A DNA stretch of 64,000 bases, from NCBI GenBank assembly GCA_017745595.1, contig WMBV01000018.1, positions 60,507 through 124,506 of the forward strand, written 5' to 3'. The translations under genes and the position numbers were made by a program. Source of the stretch: Bordetella petrii. Its GTDB lineage: Bacteria > Pseudomonadota > Gammaproteobacteria > Burkholderiales > Burkholderiaceae_B. This document shows, in pieces, positions 40,301 to 46,249 of the stretch. Each line of letters starts with the position of its first letter. Position 1 is the stretch's first letter. The notes beneath the pieces were generated by a model. That model was not told the origin of the DNA, did not search any database, and was given only the letters and a program-made list of their open reading frames with translations.

Positions 40301-41020
40301 GATGCCGTTGCGGTTGACGATCATCACTGTGCCGTCGGCCTTGATCTGACCCTGGATCTGGCTGGGGCGAGCGCTCGGGTCGTTGACCTTGTTGAGCACC
40401 GCCCAGTTGGTCTGCGCCGTGCGGTTGCCGGCCGCGTCGTAGGTGGCCTGGTCGAAGTTGACCGTGGTGTTGCGACCGACGTTGAAGGTCTCCCAGTTCA
40501 AGATCGCCTTGTCGGCCGTCTGGCCGATGTTCACCGTGGTCTTGCCATCGGCGACGGTCTGCGTCGGGTCCTTGGCGTTGAGCCAGCCAGCAGTGAGGCT
40601 GTTCGTGTCAACCTTCAGACCGCCGTCGGCCAGGCCGTCCGGAACGCCGGGCTGGGTGCGTGCCGAATCACGGGCTTGTTGCTGCAGGCGCTGCTGCACC
40701 GCAATGGCCTGTGCGGCCAGGCCCAGGTTGTTGATCGAGCGCTGGAGTTGCTCGTTGGCGCGTTGGCGCTGGCCATCCGGGCTGTGCAGGCTGGAGACCG
40801 GCATGCCGTTGGGGAGCTTGCCGGTCTGGGCGGCCGTTTGCTGCACCGCGCCCTTTGCGGCGAACCACGCGGGGCTGAAGGCCTGCTGGGCTTGCGCGAC
40901 ATTGATGACACCACCGGCCGCCAGCGTCATAGCAATGGCGCGGGCAATCGGCGCCATGCGGAACTCTCGTGCGTCGATGCGTTTGGGTTGGTCCTTGCCG
41001 GTGCGTACGCGTGTGATCAT
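28373..41020 (-). CDS. Giant filamentous-haemagglutinin-like exoprotein (TpsA, DUF3739 C-terminus)
   Basis: This 4,215-residue protein has a long leader with a hydrophobic signal (IARAIAMTLAAGGVINVAQA). The TPS secretion domain follows at about residues 150-290 (LNWETFNVGRNTTVNFDQAT; IVNRNGIVFSGSSQVNTRNL, where NRNGI replaces the usual NPNGI). The long middle is an irregular beta-helix of glycine- and asparagine-rich strands. Two RGD tripeptides occur (FTNLRGDLDISAG and RLRARGDLVLGGVG). The C-terminal part matches DUF3739 (VDLIAPLGIIDAGEAGIRFS). Such proteins are secreted by a TpsB pore and act as adhesins or released exoproteins. No tpsB gene is in the window. The upstream FecR/FecI/STN genes suggest cell-surface-signalling control, as for PdtA in Pseudomonas. 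No CdiA-type toxin end is visible. Confidence 0.93.
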   Translation of the reverse strand: MITRVRTGKDQPKRIDAREFRMAPIARAIAMTLAAGGVINVAQAQQAFSPAWFAAKGAVQQTAAQTGKLPNGMPVSSLHSPDGQRQRANEQLQRSINNLGLAAQAIAVQQRLQQQARDSARTQPGVPDGLADGGLKVDTNSLTAGWLNAKDPTQTVADGKTTVNIGQTADKAILNWETFNVGRNTTVNFDQATYDAAGNRTAQTNWAVLNKVNDPSARPSQIQGQIKADGTVMIVNRNGIVFSGSSQVNTRNLVAAAANISKDQFENRGLHGATATTASFTDAGGAVIVERGALIQTAEPKSVTDGGGYVMLLGKEVANAGEIITRKGQTLLAAGDSFIIRKGVGTDANQYATTRGSEIAPQFLADGVDGEGKPIPNPAGKVTNSGLILAREGDITLAGREVRQDGTAISTATVHTRGTIHLLSSANDARSTVTLGKDAVTAIVTEDDGTSTALDAQRDALIKESATLDAQRTANAATVGTSFDNYSALADRRDLSRIEIVGGSLVNFETGSLTLATGGQLAVASGNSYAGTKNTSLLHGSVRVNDGAVLDVSGSVGVQVAMESNNIKVNVQGNELRDSPLNRDTGKLFNKDIWLDRRNLMLVPAGTDGYESDRYYTAGGLLEVSGYLGNAGHSIGEWTAQGGRIHLASDNVVTQAGSLINLAGGTLDVATGYVNTSWLKGRDGRIYRASEAPADVLYSGVYTGYQLDHARWNVTESFYNPLIAPQRRLENGYTVGRDAGELLIWAPNAALAGDIDATVFNGVRQTASRPSVVTDGYKLSQTQAALAGRLSLRTYDPGAYDINPRIEWVPTVRLDGALPAEGDGHLVWLNLDRLNEAGLGGLSIVSRTDRATDISLAGDLTLAPGGVLNLQANAIELHGSLTARGGSVRIKGGASVSKEGIFIIPGLTLKGGIVIDTRGLWVNTAMEPDRAWALAFLNGGSIDIDLSMDRDIQAGDIVLEAGSRLDASAGGAVLADGSTRGGAGGDIRLSGGNFVLDGELASHGFTRGGKLSLKTLGNISIGGSLLRDSGKLGAGEEAPLDLILREGVWIQAGNQSPISFPGKIELNRIDPGQPLPGMYGDGTSAPNSDLFTPGSYGAYNPNDPASWSNYIETHGEWDLLALTQSSGQSVTVRAFDPANPAGTYGTYGAWGIGWTIPKGWLIEAITSLPARAVLPVGVFPEGIRLPKALVLDVTHPAGTLLTEDRYFEAGTHLPKGWVANRVVAVQPSLDLLNPTSFFQQGFSAYELTGVGGVIVQPGTRIDVTMPVQRLSGIDARARVGDALAGAAELMLPEDHFVADPVTGVMKQRAGADVSLSSGTRYKRLGGSLFSGALVVGQDAAITVDPGHRINLTGKGQITVDGTLSAPGGHIAVINTRTQNDLYIDQLNSGKSPNSIEDIDPTDALSVWIGSHAVLDVAGRAYTTFDVRGNPYGVVLDGGSVQLGGAGVAQLDSKNYWGLDSSLAYVVVRPGAQINASGTSAVLSVGEGSGRALREIASDGGDITISSMLGFHIDDAVNADGGRRPALRAEAGGSGASGGSLSLILESGVYANGLSPVAPDSRAGRALTVAQHYSSSGLAGGVTAGSLDEGLVIGQARISVDQVKDGGFDSLSLWGRTAIVFDGDVDLSLGRSLTLQQGYFHNTTEGGNVRLSAPYVLFDGGTRLLGQRPGSTPTLLETGTALPAYAIGGSFTVDASLIDLRNSVRVNFDQTKLQSTGDLRFLAATRPSPEASINPGPERITKLQTWGDLELAAAQVYPASGVLASVNAGIGNVPGIDKPSIISILATGDGATAQPYSMLGDLTLTADVIRQGGVLRAPFGTLTLNAEKKVELLAGSITGVGTRDLVMSYGGTVDGVKYTVDGADAATRSLISGQAAGALASDPGVGLTLNTPSLVAESGSKLDLSGGGELLGAAFVPGRGGSVDTLLHARNPGGKVYAIVTGAQPGAAPVAGNYYEAWTGAVPEIGQQITIPAGVPGLPAGTYTLMPANYALLPGAWRVELGGQTNTFPGALPQTDGSYVVSGRQSIANTDIRDAYDSHVTLTSGASLRTYSSYNETGYSQFQRTQAQTFGTLRPLLEGDGKWLTFNARIIPDSAANSALSFDGLADFSAGRGGLVGGFALSGPDNAHLIITGAGSVAQNDAGTITVAAAELEKLGSPNLALGGRLLQTLDSVGINMGSLEDSTRGKVRNLTLERGATLTGGQIILGAGDKITLEEGATLNTVGHGLTWLDQSSGLRFGPTANPQSPGSSALLVVSNGLFTLSSPSGRATSSIELRDGVTLYSEGTVGFYADRGVSFSGTPNIGTRNLSLAVPSFNIGTEEALAAVGALPAGMNLNQAVLDRLFAGNLAAGVPSIEKLVLTANKSINFFGSIDLDTIDPTTGKSRLNQFVFDSPAIYGYGSSGDLVRLTTDTLVWNNTGKVIASQASGQTPIYESSAPGATMAGGTGSGRFQVDANTVVFGNPTPSQPDLSTSFNRLMLGFADVELNAAERITGNAKGSISVYQSGADPSTGFNPDTYVGTGGNLHLSTPLLTGAPGSVIAYHAGGALNVAAPAGSTAPATTNDVGAQLDLHGGSIHIASAVVLPSGKLTLTADGDVTLADGALLDVSGRRLHFFDVTRDTWGGDIEITSEHGNVVQQAGATIDVSAANEDAGSLSLAALDASTGRIALNGTLRGSGASGHDQGRFMLGAQRIGDSAATLSADFAALNTVLTDAGFIGARGFAFKQGDLIIGNEMKAREVTVSVDGGSLTVNGRIDATGAKPGTIRLAARDDLRLGGSAELDARGTQLQVDSYGQAIEAKNRGTIELTSSQGWLRLDDGTTLDVSAPGVEYGRITLNARRANETGGDILVDASGRVNVRGARSIAVNGFWTYSPTDADGTIVQDNTADGVAAGAVGLDQIDVQNQAFYANALAHGALQARLEGLKAYGDAYHLRPGVEIISSEASNGKLTVKGDLNLAGYRYGPDAVRNPNAADYGAGEPLALTVRAAGDLDINGSITDGFGLAKEAPDGVRPGELIPEGTISDADWWLQSNMTILSDWTVPETEFYQSQQGYIYDTNWNYYGPGMVIPAGTALMGDGYSTVFQAGQPLPSYQAETTRNLPVRHWAVAPMLAAGSYSASLRLIGGADLTAADTRALQSAVTLAGRGNMTLDDHHVGSSGLPIFSVLRTGTGNLDLLAGGDFSQKSLFGIYTAGTQSNLATGNEAFNLPRAKLTGDTGYDAALNDQATWFPDHGGDLYVAAQGNLSAYQWSNYSMNSNNVASWLWRQGGDGMGQQTAWSVNFGTYVSTEMGIGVVGFTGFGALGGGNLTLLAGGDAGRLSPFNLVVDTGSSEQANTALVAAIGASGRVARVTTTVDGVVTGGTLVQTGGGDLTVRIGGSLDPARFGETSRGVSAGTFTNLRGDLDISAGAIGVVEPGYGRKDAKDPRGADLWTAGQAYPNPGFTVVPGDGTVRLRARGDLVLGGVGDATMLQEDPFSASNYSKLGTLISDGRSGIGRSWFSLWSPETKVSLFSLGGNVTPFTGDAINTATLGEAGSTRYLPASLTAVAANGSLYYGDSRINNYVTFELLPAPQGQLEFLAKGSIYSMRSQYGGFSTVSLSGARAGINDLPNPFKPAWILTGPDADDLSLTNILIDGNPTGGLGTNTLLDITLPAFEGGLPTLKPRLNYFAFQTSDTPQTLLHAGDAEPIRVYAIDGDIVGMSLGSATKVAKAAQVRAGRDIVRFDGVIMNANDTDVSVVEAARDVMFANVRVAGPGTLEVNTGRNLYQGDAGQLVSVGAIVPGDSRSGASIAVQVGATDVDWAALASLYLDPANQADLTPGNPLAEQPGKVAHTYEEELATWLSERYGFTGTSEETLAHFNTLPAEQQRIFLRTVYYAELREGGREYTDVDGPRFGSYLRGRQVIATLFPEKDAEDVTIERSGTYTAFGGSGIQTQFGGDIQMLVPAGQIILGVQGTPPPATSGLITQGQGDIQLYSQDSILLGLSRIMTTFGGSILGWSAKGDINAGRGSKTTLVYTPPKLAYDQWGNVALSPQVPSSGAGIATLNPIPEVPPGDVDLIAPLGIIDAGEAGIRFSGNANFAALQVVNAENIVGQGEATGLPVVAAVNVAALTNASAAASTAATAAQDAMQRERASARQALPSIFTVRVLGFGNERLEPEESEKPSSSKQPGASLQSDDERYDPSRPVKIVGLAERIDPKYWARLTDAERQSLRQDR

Positions 41021-41293
41021 GTGGGTTCTCGCCTAAGTTGCATCAATGCCGATCCGGCTGGCCGTCCCTTATCGGGTCAGTTGCATCCAGAGATTTACAG
41101 AGCACATTGGCCGCCTGATGGCAGCGCACATTGGCCCGATGCATTAAGACGAGCGGCTCCGAACCCATGCGCAAAGTTTTTTTGCGTACCTGGATCGAAA
41201 CTTGTTTTTCGCGTCGCGGCGTTTCTTGCGCGCAGATTTTTCTCAGGCAACACAGGTTCGTGTCACCGTGTCGTCACAATGCGAACGACTGAA

Positions 41294-42319
41294 TCAGGTC
41301 AGGATGACCAACCCTGCGGGAAGGTGGCGAGCGCGCAGACCGAAGTTGTGCTGCAACTGGAGCAGCGCCTGGTCCAGTGACGCGGTGAAGAAGCTACCGA
41401 CGACCGGCCTGTCGCGCACACTGTCATTCATCAACACAACCTGACCCGAGCGATAGCGGTTGATCTCGTCGATCACTTCGGTCAAAGGCGTGTTGTTGAA
41501 CACCAACTCGCCATTGCGCCAGGCGGCGACGATCTGGGATGGCACTTCGATGAGGGTGCCGATGGCGTTGTCGTCGTAGCGAATCTGCTGACGTGTCTTC
41601 AGCGTTCGGGTGCCAAGCGCATGTTCAACCTGCACCGTGCCCTCGACGCATGTGACACAAGCGATGCCATCCAGATAACGCACCTCGAAGCGGCCAGCCT
41701 CAGCCAGGCTGCGCCCATTCCCGGCCGTGACAACAAAAGGCGCGCGGTCTCCTCTTAGGTCGATCGCGGCTTCACCGGCCAGCAGATCAATGCCTCCGGG
41801 GATTTCACCGCCGGCGGGACGGTGACGGATGCTGGTTTTTGTGTTCAAGGTGACCACGCCTGCGGCCAGTGCAACGGATCGCTGCTCACCGGTCGCGGTG
41901 CGCACGTCCGCGCCCCATTCGCCGGGAGCAGGCCACAGACCGCCGGGAGGGTGGACGATGGCAACGCCCGCGACTGCGGCTGCGCTCACTGCCGCGCCCA
42001 GGAAAGCGCGCCGGCCCAACTGCAATCTTTGCGGACTTGCATGGCGCAGCGTCGCCACTTCCGGGTCGGTGCGCAACACTTCACCGGCCAATGGCCTGAG
42101 CACCGTCCACTGTTCTCTGGCTTCCTTATAAGCGGCCTGATGTGCCGGACTGGTGCGCAGCCAGCGCTTGAAGCCATCGGCCTCCCACGTCTTGACATCC
42201 CCCGAGTTGATCAGGCGCAGCCAAACCCAGGCTTGCTTCTGCAGGGCCTCAGGGCTCTGGTCTTGGTCATCCGCTGCCGTCTTCATCGCGTCACAGCCGG
42301 AGGTCATGCTGACCCGCAT
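41294..42319 (-). CDS. fecR: FecR-family anti-sigma factor
   Basis: This 341-residue protein has an N-terminal cytoplasmic domain of the DUF4880 type (EALQKQAWVWLRLINSGDVK; FKRWLRTSPAHQAAYKEARE). One membrane segment carries a twin-Arg-like start (GRRAFLGAAVSAAAVAGVAI). The periplasmic FecR domain (TATGEQRSVALAAGVVTLNT) follows, then a C-terminal STN-like part (LTEVIDEINRYRSGQVVLMN). It should hold the sigma factor encoded just upstream until a periplasmic signal arrives. Starts at 42319 or 42307 are both possible. It is encoded 80 bp after the sigma gene and ahead of the exoprotein gene. Confidence 0.91.
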   Translation of the reverse strand: MRVSMTSGCDAMKTAADDQDQSPEALQKQAWVWLRLINSGDVKTWEADGFKRWLRTSPAHQAAYKEAREQWTVLRPLAGEVLRTDPEVATLRHASPQRLQLGRRAFLGAAVSAAAVAGVAIVHPPGGLWPAPGEWGADVRTATGEQRSVALAAGVVTLNTKTSIRHRPAGGEIPGGIDLLAGEAAIDLRGDRAPFVVTAGNGRSLAEAGRFEVRYLDGIACVTCVEGTVQVEHALGTRTLKTRQQIRYDDNAIGTLIEVPSQIVAAWRNGELVFNNTPLTEVIDEINRYRSGQVVLMNDSVRDRPVVGSFFTASLDQALLQLQHNFGLRARHLPAGLVILT

Positions 42320-42399
42320 TGGCGGGTTTCTGTGCGGCTGAAAGGGTCGTCATCGAGTCGCTCATTCTGTAAGACGGGCGAGCTGGCAAGCTCGCGCAA

Positions 42400-42912
42400 C
42401 TATTTTTTCTCATGGTTCAGTACGGCGCTCAACGCCTCGTGAGCGCTCTTGAGCTCGTAGGTGACCGTTCTGGTCGAAATCCCCAACTGCTTGGCCACGT
42501 CCTTGTGTGCCATGCCTTCCCAATGCACGCGCACGAAGATATCCCGGCGGCGTGGCGGCATCCGGCTCACGCGCTCCAGCAAAACAGCCATGTCCGACCG
42601 AGCTTCAACGGTCTGGGCCGGGCCGGGCGCGGGATCGGCAATCATGTGCAGTTCGCTGAGTTCGTCGAACGACAGCGAGCGGGTTTGCCGACGTTGGATA
42701 TCCACGGCAATGTTCAAGGCCACGCGCAGCAGATAGCCGGCCGGACTCTGGACCGGTTCATCCTCGCCCTTGGCCTGCAAGCGTATCCACGTGTCCTGCA
42801 GGGCATCGCCGGCCAGATCGCTGCTGCCCACCGCACGCGTGAGCTTTCGCTTGAGGCTGACGTAGTGACGGGCGAGGTAGTCCGTTAGGAAGGGACTCGT
42901 CTCTTCGGCCAT
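42400..42912 (-). CDS. fecI: FecI-like ECF sigma factor
   Basis: This 170-residue sigma factor has region 2 (FLTDYLARHYVSLKRKLTRA; DLAGDALQDTWIRLQAKGED; LRVALNIAVDIQRRQTRSLS) and region 4 (RMPPRRRDIFVRVHWEGMAH; DVAKQLGISTRTVTYELKSA). I chose the ATG at 42912, one base after the stop of the STN gene, which implies coupled translation. With FecR it would form the sigma/anti-sigma pair controlling the exoprotein gene. Confidence 0.92.
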   Translation of the reverse strand: MAEETSPFLTDYLARHYVSLKRKLTRAVGSSDLAGDALQDTWIRLQAKGEDEPVQSPAGYLLRVALNIAVDIQRRQTRSLSFDELSELHMIADPAPGPAQTVEARSDMAVLLERVSRMPPRRRDIFVRVHWEGMAHKDVAKQLGISTRTVTYELKSAHEALSAVLNHEKK

Positions 42913-42913
42913 G

Positions 42914-43642
42914 TCAGGACGCCCCAGTGATGCATTGCTGCCTACCACCGGCCTCGTCCGGCTCGATCAGCAAGGTCAACGGTTGCGGCAGATGCGGCGG
43001 CGGTGGCCGGTGCAGATGCACCGCCTGCAAATTCGAGCGCACGGCAGCGTCGCGACTGTCGTTCCCGGTCGAACTCAGGAGCCGGACCCGCTGGAGCTGT
43101 CCGGCCGCGTCAATCTGGAATCGCAGCAGCGAGCGGTAAACGCCTGGCCGCGTTCGCGGATCGTCGCACAGCGCCTTCCAGACCCGCGTTTGCACGAGAC
43201 CGGGATAGCCGGCCAGGTCTCCCAGACTCGCCGCGTGGGGAGCCGCTACCGGCGCAACGGCCTTCTTCAACACAAAGCCGCCTCCCGGGCTTCCCGGAAT
43301 GGGCTCGGCCTGCAAGCCAGTGCCTTGCAGCAGCAGTTGCAAAGCCATGTCCGATGCGTAGACCCCACGCACGGCCGAGGAGGTGAGCCCGCCCACCAGT
43401 TCGCCAGGCACCAATGTCGCCTGGCGAGTCAGGGCGGCATAACGCCTGAGCGCCTCGGCCAGCGGCTGCGCCGGAATGTCGAAGTCCAGCGGGGTACTGT
43501 GCGCGGAGTGAGAGGCGTCACCACCGGGCAACGGTGACGAGGAAGCCGTGCGGCCGTCAAACGTCCAAGCCGATCCCGCCAGCCCCAAAAGCAGCCACAG
43601 CGCAACCCTGGAAAGATTCAACGGGGCGGCGTAGTGGTGCAT
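42914..43642 (-). CDS. Periplasmic STN-domain protein with TonB-like C-terminus (VreA-like)
   Basis: About 242 residues from MHHYAAPLNLSRVALWLLLG, a signal peptide or anchor; an earlier in-frame start exists at 43708. An STN (secretin/TonB N-terminal) domain follows (LDFDIPAQPLAEALRRYAAL; VRGVYASDMALQLLLQGTGL). Then comes a C-terminal region like the TonB/TolA C-terminal fold (VWKALCDDPRTRPGVYRSLL; FQIDAAGQLQRVRLLSSTGN). There is no beta-barrel, so it cannot be a normal TonB-dependent receptor. This architecture resembles VreA of Pseudomonas, the receptor-like part of the VreAIR signalling system. It likely signals to FecR in the periplasm. Confidence 0.82.
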   Translation of the reverse strand: MHHYAAPLNLSRVALWLLLGLAGSAWTFDGRTASSSPLPGGDASHSAHSTPLDFDIPAQPLAEALRRYAALTRQATLVPGELVGGLTSSAVRGVYASDMALQLLLQGTGLQAEPIPGSPGGGFVLKKAVAPVAAPHAASLGDLAGYPGLVQTRVWKALCDDPRTRPGVYRSLLRFQIDAAGQLQRVRLLSSTGNDSRDAAVRSNLQAVHLHRPPPPHLPQPLTLLIEPDEAGGRQQCITGAS

Positions 43643-43844
43643 CCCGGCCGACCGTCGCGCTTCGCAGTGCCGCGAGCATCGCCATGCCCGTATCCGCATA
43701 GCGGACACTTGGATAGGGAGTGAGATCGGTTAGGCATGAGTTACGCACCATTATGGAACTTGGCATGGTGTCAGCGTCTGGTGACATTTTTGTTACAGAC
43801 GAGCAATCTCCCTCCGCGATATCCGCCTCGCTCCTACCTGCCGG

Positions 43845-45800
43845 TCAACGTCCCATCCCGCGCTGCCGTCCCAGCTCCCACGAAACGCCGCCGCCGCGCA
43901 CGACCGCCGAAAGGGGCTGTCCCAGGCGCTGTTCGATGACCGGTTTCCACGGCACCAGCCGGAAACCCAGGCCGTCATCGAGCATGGCGAAACGCCCACT
44001 GGCGAGCTGCACCGACCGGCGGTAGACACCGCTGACATGTTCGCCATCGGCCACCGGCCGGTGGGCCAGCCCGGTATCCTTGGCGATGTCCTGGGCCGCC
44101 GCAGCGATCTCCCGGTTGCGCAAGGTGGACAGGAGATTGCGCGCCAGGACCACCCGCTGGCCGCGCCGCTCGGCCAGCCCCTGTTCGACCAGGAAGTCGG
44201 CACGCTTGTGCATGGCGTCCCGCACCTGGCTACCGAAGCCCAAATCGCCAATGCCGGAGCCGCCACCGATCAATTGCTGGTCCAGCCAGGTCGCCCCGAT
44301 CACGCGCGTCTGCCGCTCGATCGGCAGGTGCGAGCGTAGCTCCACTGAAACACCGCCCAGGCGCTGTGCGTCGTATTGGCGGCCGCGTTCCGGCAGGTCC
44401 GGTGGCACCTGCCACACCCCCTCGGCCAGCCGCTCGACGATGCCGGCCCGGCGCAAGGCTTCCAGCCGCCGGACATGGGCATCGACCACCTCGCCAGGAT
44501 CGCGACCCGGGTTGGCCTGGCCCTGTGCCACCGTCCGATGATGATCGGCGCGGTAGACGCCCTCGACTGCCAGCCCGGCAATGGTGCTGTCCGCTGCCCG
44601 GACCTCACCCGATCCCCGAGCTTCCACCACCGCGCCGACCGGGTAGTGCTCCAGCTCGGCTCTGGCCGGCAGCGCCACGTAGTGCGCCTTGCCGTCGATG
44701 CCATCGACCACCAGATAGCCCTTGTCATACAGCTCATCGGACAGGCCCTTGGCCGCCACCCGGCCGACCACCGGACGGGCAGCTTCTCCCGGCTCGAACA
44801 CCGCCATCTCGCGCTGCTGGCTTCCCATTGCCCGCTGCATGGTGCGCACGATGTCGCCGCGCTCGCCCAGCGCCCGCAAGGTCGGCTCGGCCTCGACATG
44901 AACCGCCCACACCCCGGGCTGGGTTTCGGTCGCCAAGCCCATGCGCTGCAACCGCTGCAATCGCCCGACCAACAGCACGCGCTGCTGCCGCTGCCATGCA
45001 TCCCGAGCCGGCTGCTCGATGTGGTTCAGGCCGCTCACCGCTTCCCGCAAGGTGCGATCCAGGCTGGTCCAGCGTTCCTGATCGACCTCGCGCTGCAAGG
45101 CCCGCTGGATCTCCAGCTCGGTGCGCGGCCCTAGCCACTCGGTGGCCAGTTCGGCCGCACGATCACGCATGCCGTGGGCGATGTAGTCCCCGGCAATGAC
45201 CAGGTCCTTGCCCGTCTGGTCCTTGCCGCGCAGCACGATGTGGGTGTGCGGGTTGTCGGTGTTCCAGTGATCCACCGCCACCCAGTCCAGGCGCGTGCCC
45301 AGATCGGCTTCGAGCTTGCCCATCAGATGCCGGGTGTAGGTGCGCAGGTCTTCGAGTTCGGCCGCGTCCTCGGGCGAGACGATAAAGCGGAACTGGTGGC
45401 GGTCCTCGCGGCCGCGCTCCTCGAACGCGGCCAGGTCCGCCTCGTTACTGGCCTGGCTGTAGGCCTGGCCCGGTTCGCCATCGCGGCCAACTCCTTCGCG
45501 CTCGATGTAGCGCAGGTGCGTGACGGTGGACCGGGCGCCGGCCTTCTTCAGATGGACCACCCGCGTCTTGACCGCGGCCCGCCGCGCATTCGGCGCCAGC
45601 GACTGGCCGGCGAACCGCGCTGCCACATGACCGCGACCGAGACGCGCACCGGGGCGCTTGCCGGCCGAGCCACGGCGCGCAGGCCCCGCCTTGCCGGCTT
45701 GCTTGAGCACCTTGGAGACGAAGGATTGCTGGCGGTCCTTCGGCGCACCAGGACGCACGCGGAAACGGTCACCATCATCGGCACTGCGGCGATCAGCCAT
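43845..45800 (-). CDS. traI: Conjugative relaxase TraI (VirD2-like, DUF3363)
   Basis: This 651-residue DNA-nicking enzyme starts transfer by cutting oriT and attaching to the 5' end. The three-His motif HWNTDNPHTHIVLRG (178-192) binds metal, and YIERE near residue 98 offers the likely catalytic Tyr. A basic N-terminus (RQQSFVSKVLKQAGKAGPAR) precedes the nuclease domain. The C-terminal two thirds match DUF3363 (VDGIDGKAHYVALPARAELE; VPPDLPERGRQYDAQRLGGV). The ATG at 45800 has GGGAGAG upstream; the longer frame to 46253 reads through non-coding DNA. Orientation is opposite to traG. Confidence 0.94.
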   Translation of the reverse strand: MADRRSADDGDRFRVRPGAPKDRQQSFVSKVLKQAGKAGPARRGSAGKRPGARLGRGHVAARFAGQSLAPNARRAAVKTRVVHLKKAGARSTVTHLRYIEREGVGRDGEPGQAYSQASNEADLAAFEERGREDRHQFRFIVSPEDAAELEDLRTYTRHLMGKLEADLGTRLDWVAVDHWNTDNPHTHIVLRGKDQTGKDLVIAGDYIAHGMRDRAAELATEWLGPRTELEIQRALQREVDQERWTSLDRTLREAVSGLNHIEQPARDAWQRQQRVLLVGRLQRLQRMGLATETQPGVWAVHVEAEPTLRALGERGDIVRTMQRAMGSQQREMAVFEPGEAARPVVGRVAAKGLSDELYDKGYLVVDGIDGKAHYVALPARAELEHYPVGAVVEARGSGEVRAADSTIAGLAVEGVYRADHHRTVAQGQANPGRDPGEVVDAHVRRLEALRRAGIVERLAEGVWQVPPDLPERGRQYDAQRLGGVSVELRSHLPIERQTRVIGATWLDQQLIGGGSGIGDLGFGSQVRDAMHKRADFLVEQGLAERRGQRVVLARNLLSTLRNREIAAAAQDIAKDTGLAHRPVADGEHVSGVYRRSVQLASGRFAMLDDGLGFRLVPWKPVIEQRLGQPLSAVVRGGGVSWELGRQRGMGR

Positions 45801-46249
45801 GGCAGCTCTCCCTGCGCAGTTCGTCCAAGCCCGGCGTAAGAAGCACGCGCGCAGGCCAATGATCATGCGGCTTGCGCCCCACACGCGGCACCGTGCCGCG
45901 CACCTTCGCGTGCCGCGACCACCCCACGTGCAGACTGCCTTGCGACGCCACAACGTGCCGCGTCCTTTTATCTTGCCTTCCGCCTTTGCCCCTCGCTCCC
46001 GCTCTGGGCGTCGGCGGCCCGGCGGCGCTACGCTACTTGCAGCCAGTCCGCCGGCGAACGCGCAGATGGACAAGCCTGGGACGCGTTCGAGGCAAGACGC
46101 CTGCACATCAGACGGCTGCGCCGAAGACAGCGCGAAGTGCGATGCGAATGCATCCGCACTGCACGCGCGACGACACGGCAGCAACAGCCGGAACGACACG
46201 CCTGATGGCACGATGAGAGGCACGGTAACGTGCAGTGAATCGGTGGCCA
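45801..46249. other. Intergenic region before the relaxase gene, candidate oriT
   Basis: 449 bases between traF and traI with several inverted repeats: GCGGCAC-CGTGCCGC (45888-45902), AGTGCGATGC / GCATCCGCACT (46134-46160 area) and GCACG-GTAA-CGTGC (near 46220-46233). TATCTTGC at 45969-45976 differs at one base from the IncP-type nick consensus. Transfer origins of MOB-P relaxases commonly lie beside the relaxase gene, so this is a good candidate, not a proven one. Confidence 0.45.

Noticed and set aside
13990..41265. Similar GCGCA-AT-TTT-CAGGCAA strings near 14000 and 41232, considered as inversion end repeats
   Set aside because: Alignment needs gaps and covers only about 20 bases; could be chance.
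39758..41380. 540-codon frame on the plus strand opposite the exoprotein gene
   Set aside because: Antisense shadow of the high-GC exoprotein gene, which has a clear TPS domain in the minus frame; the composition of the plus frame is not protein-like.
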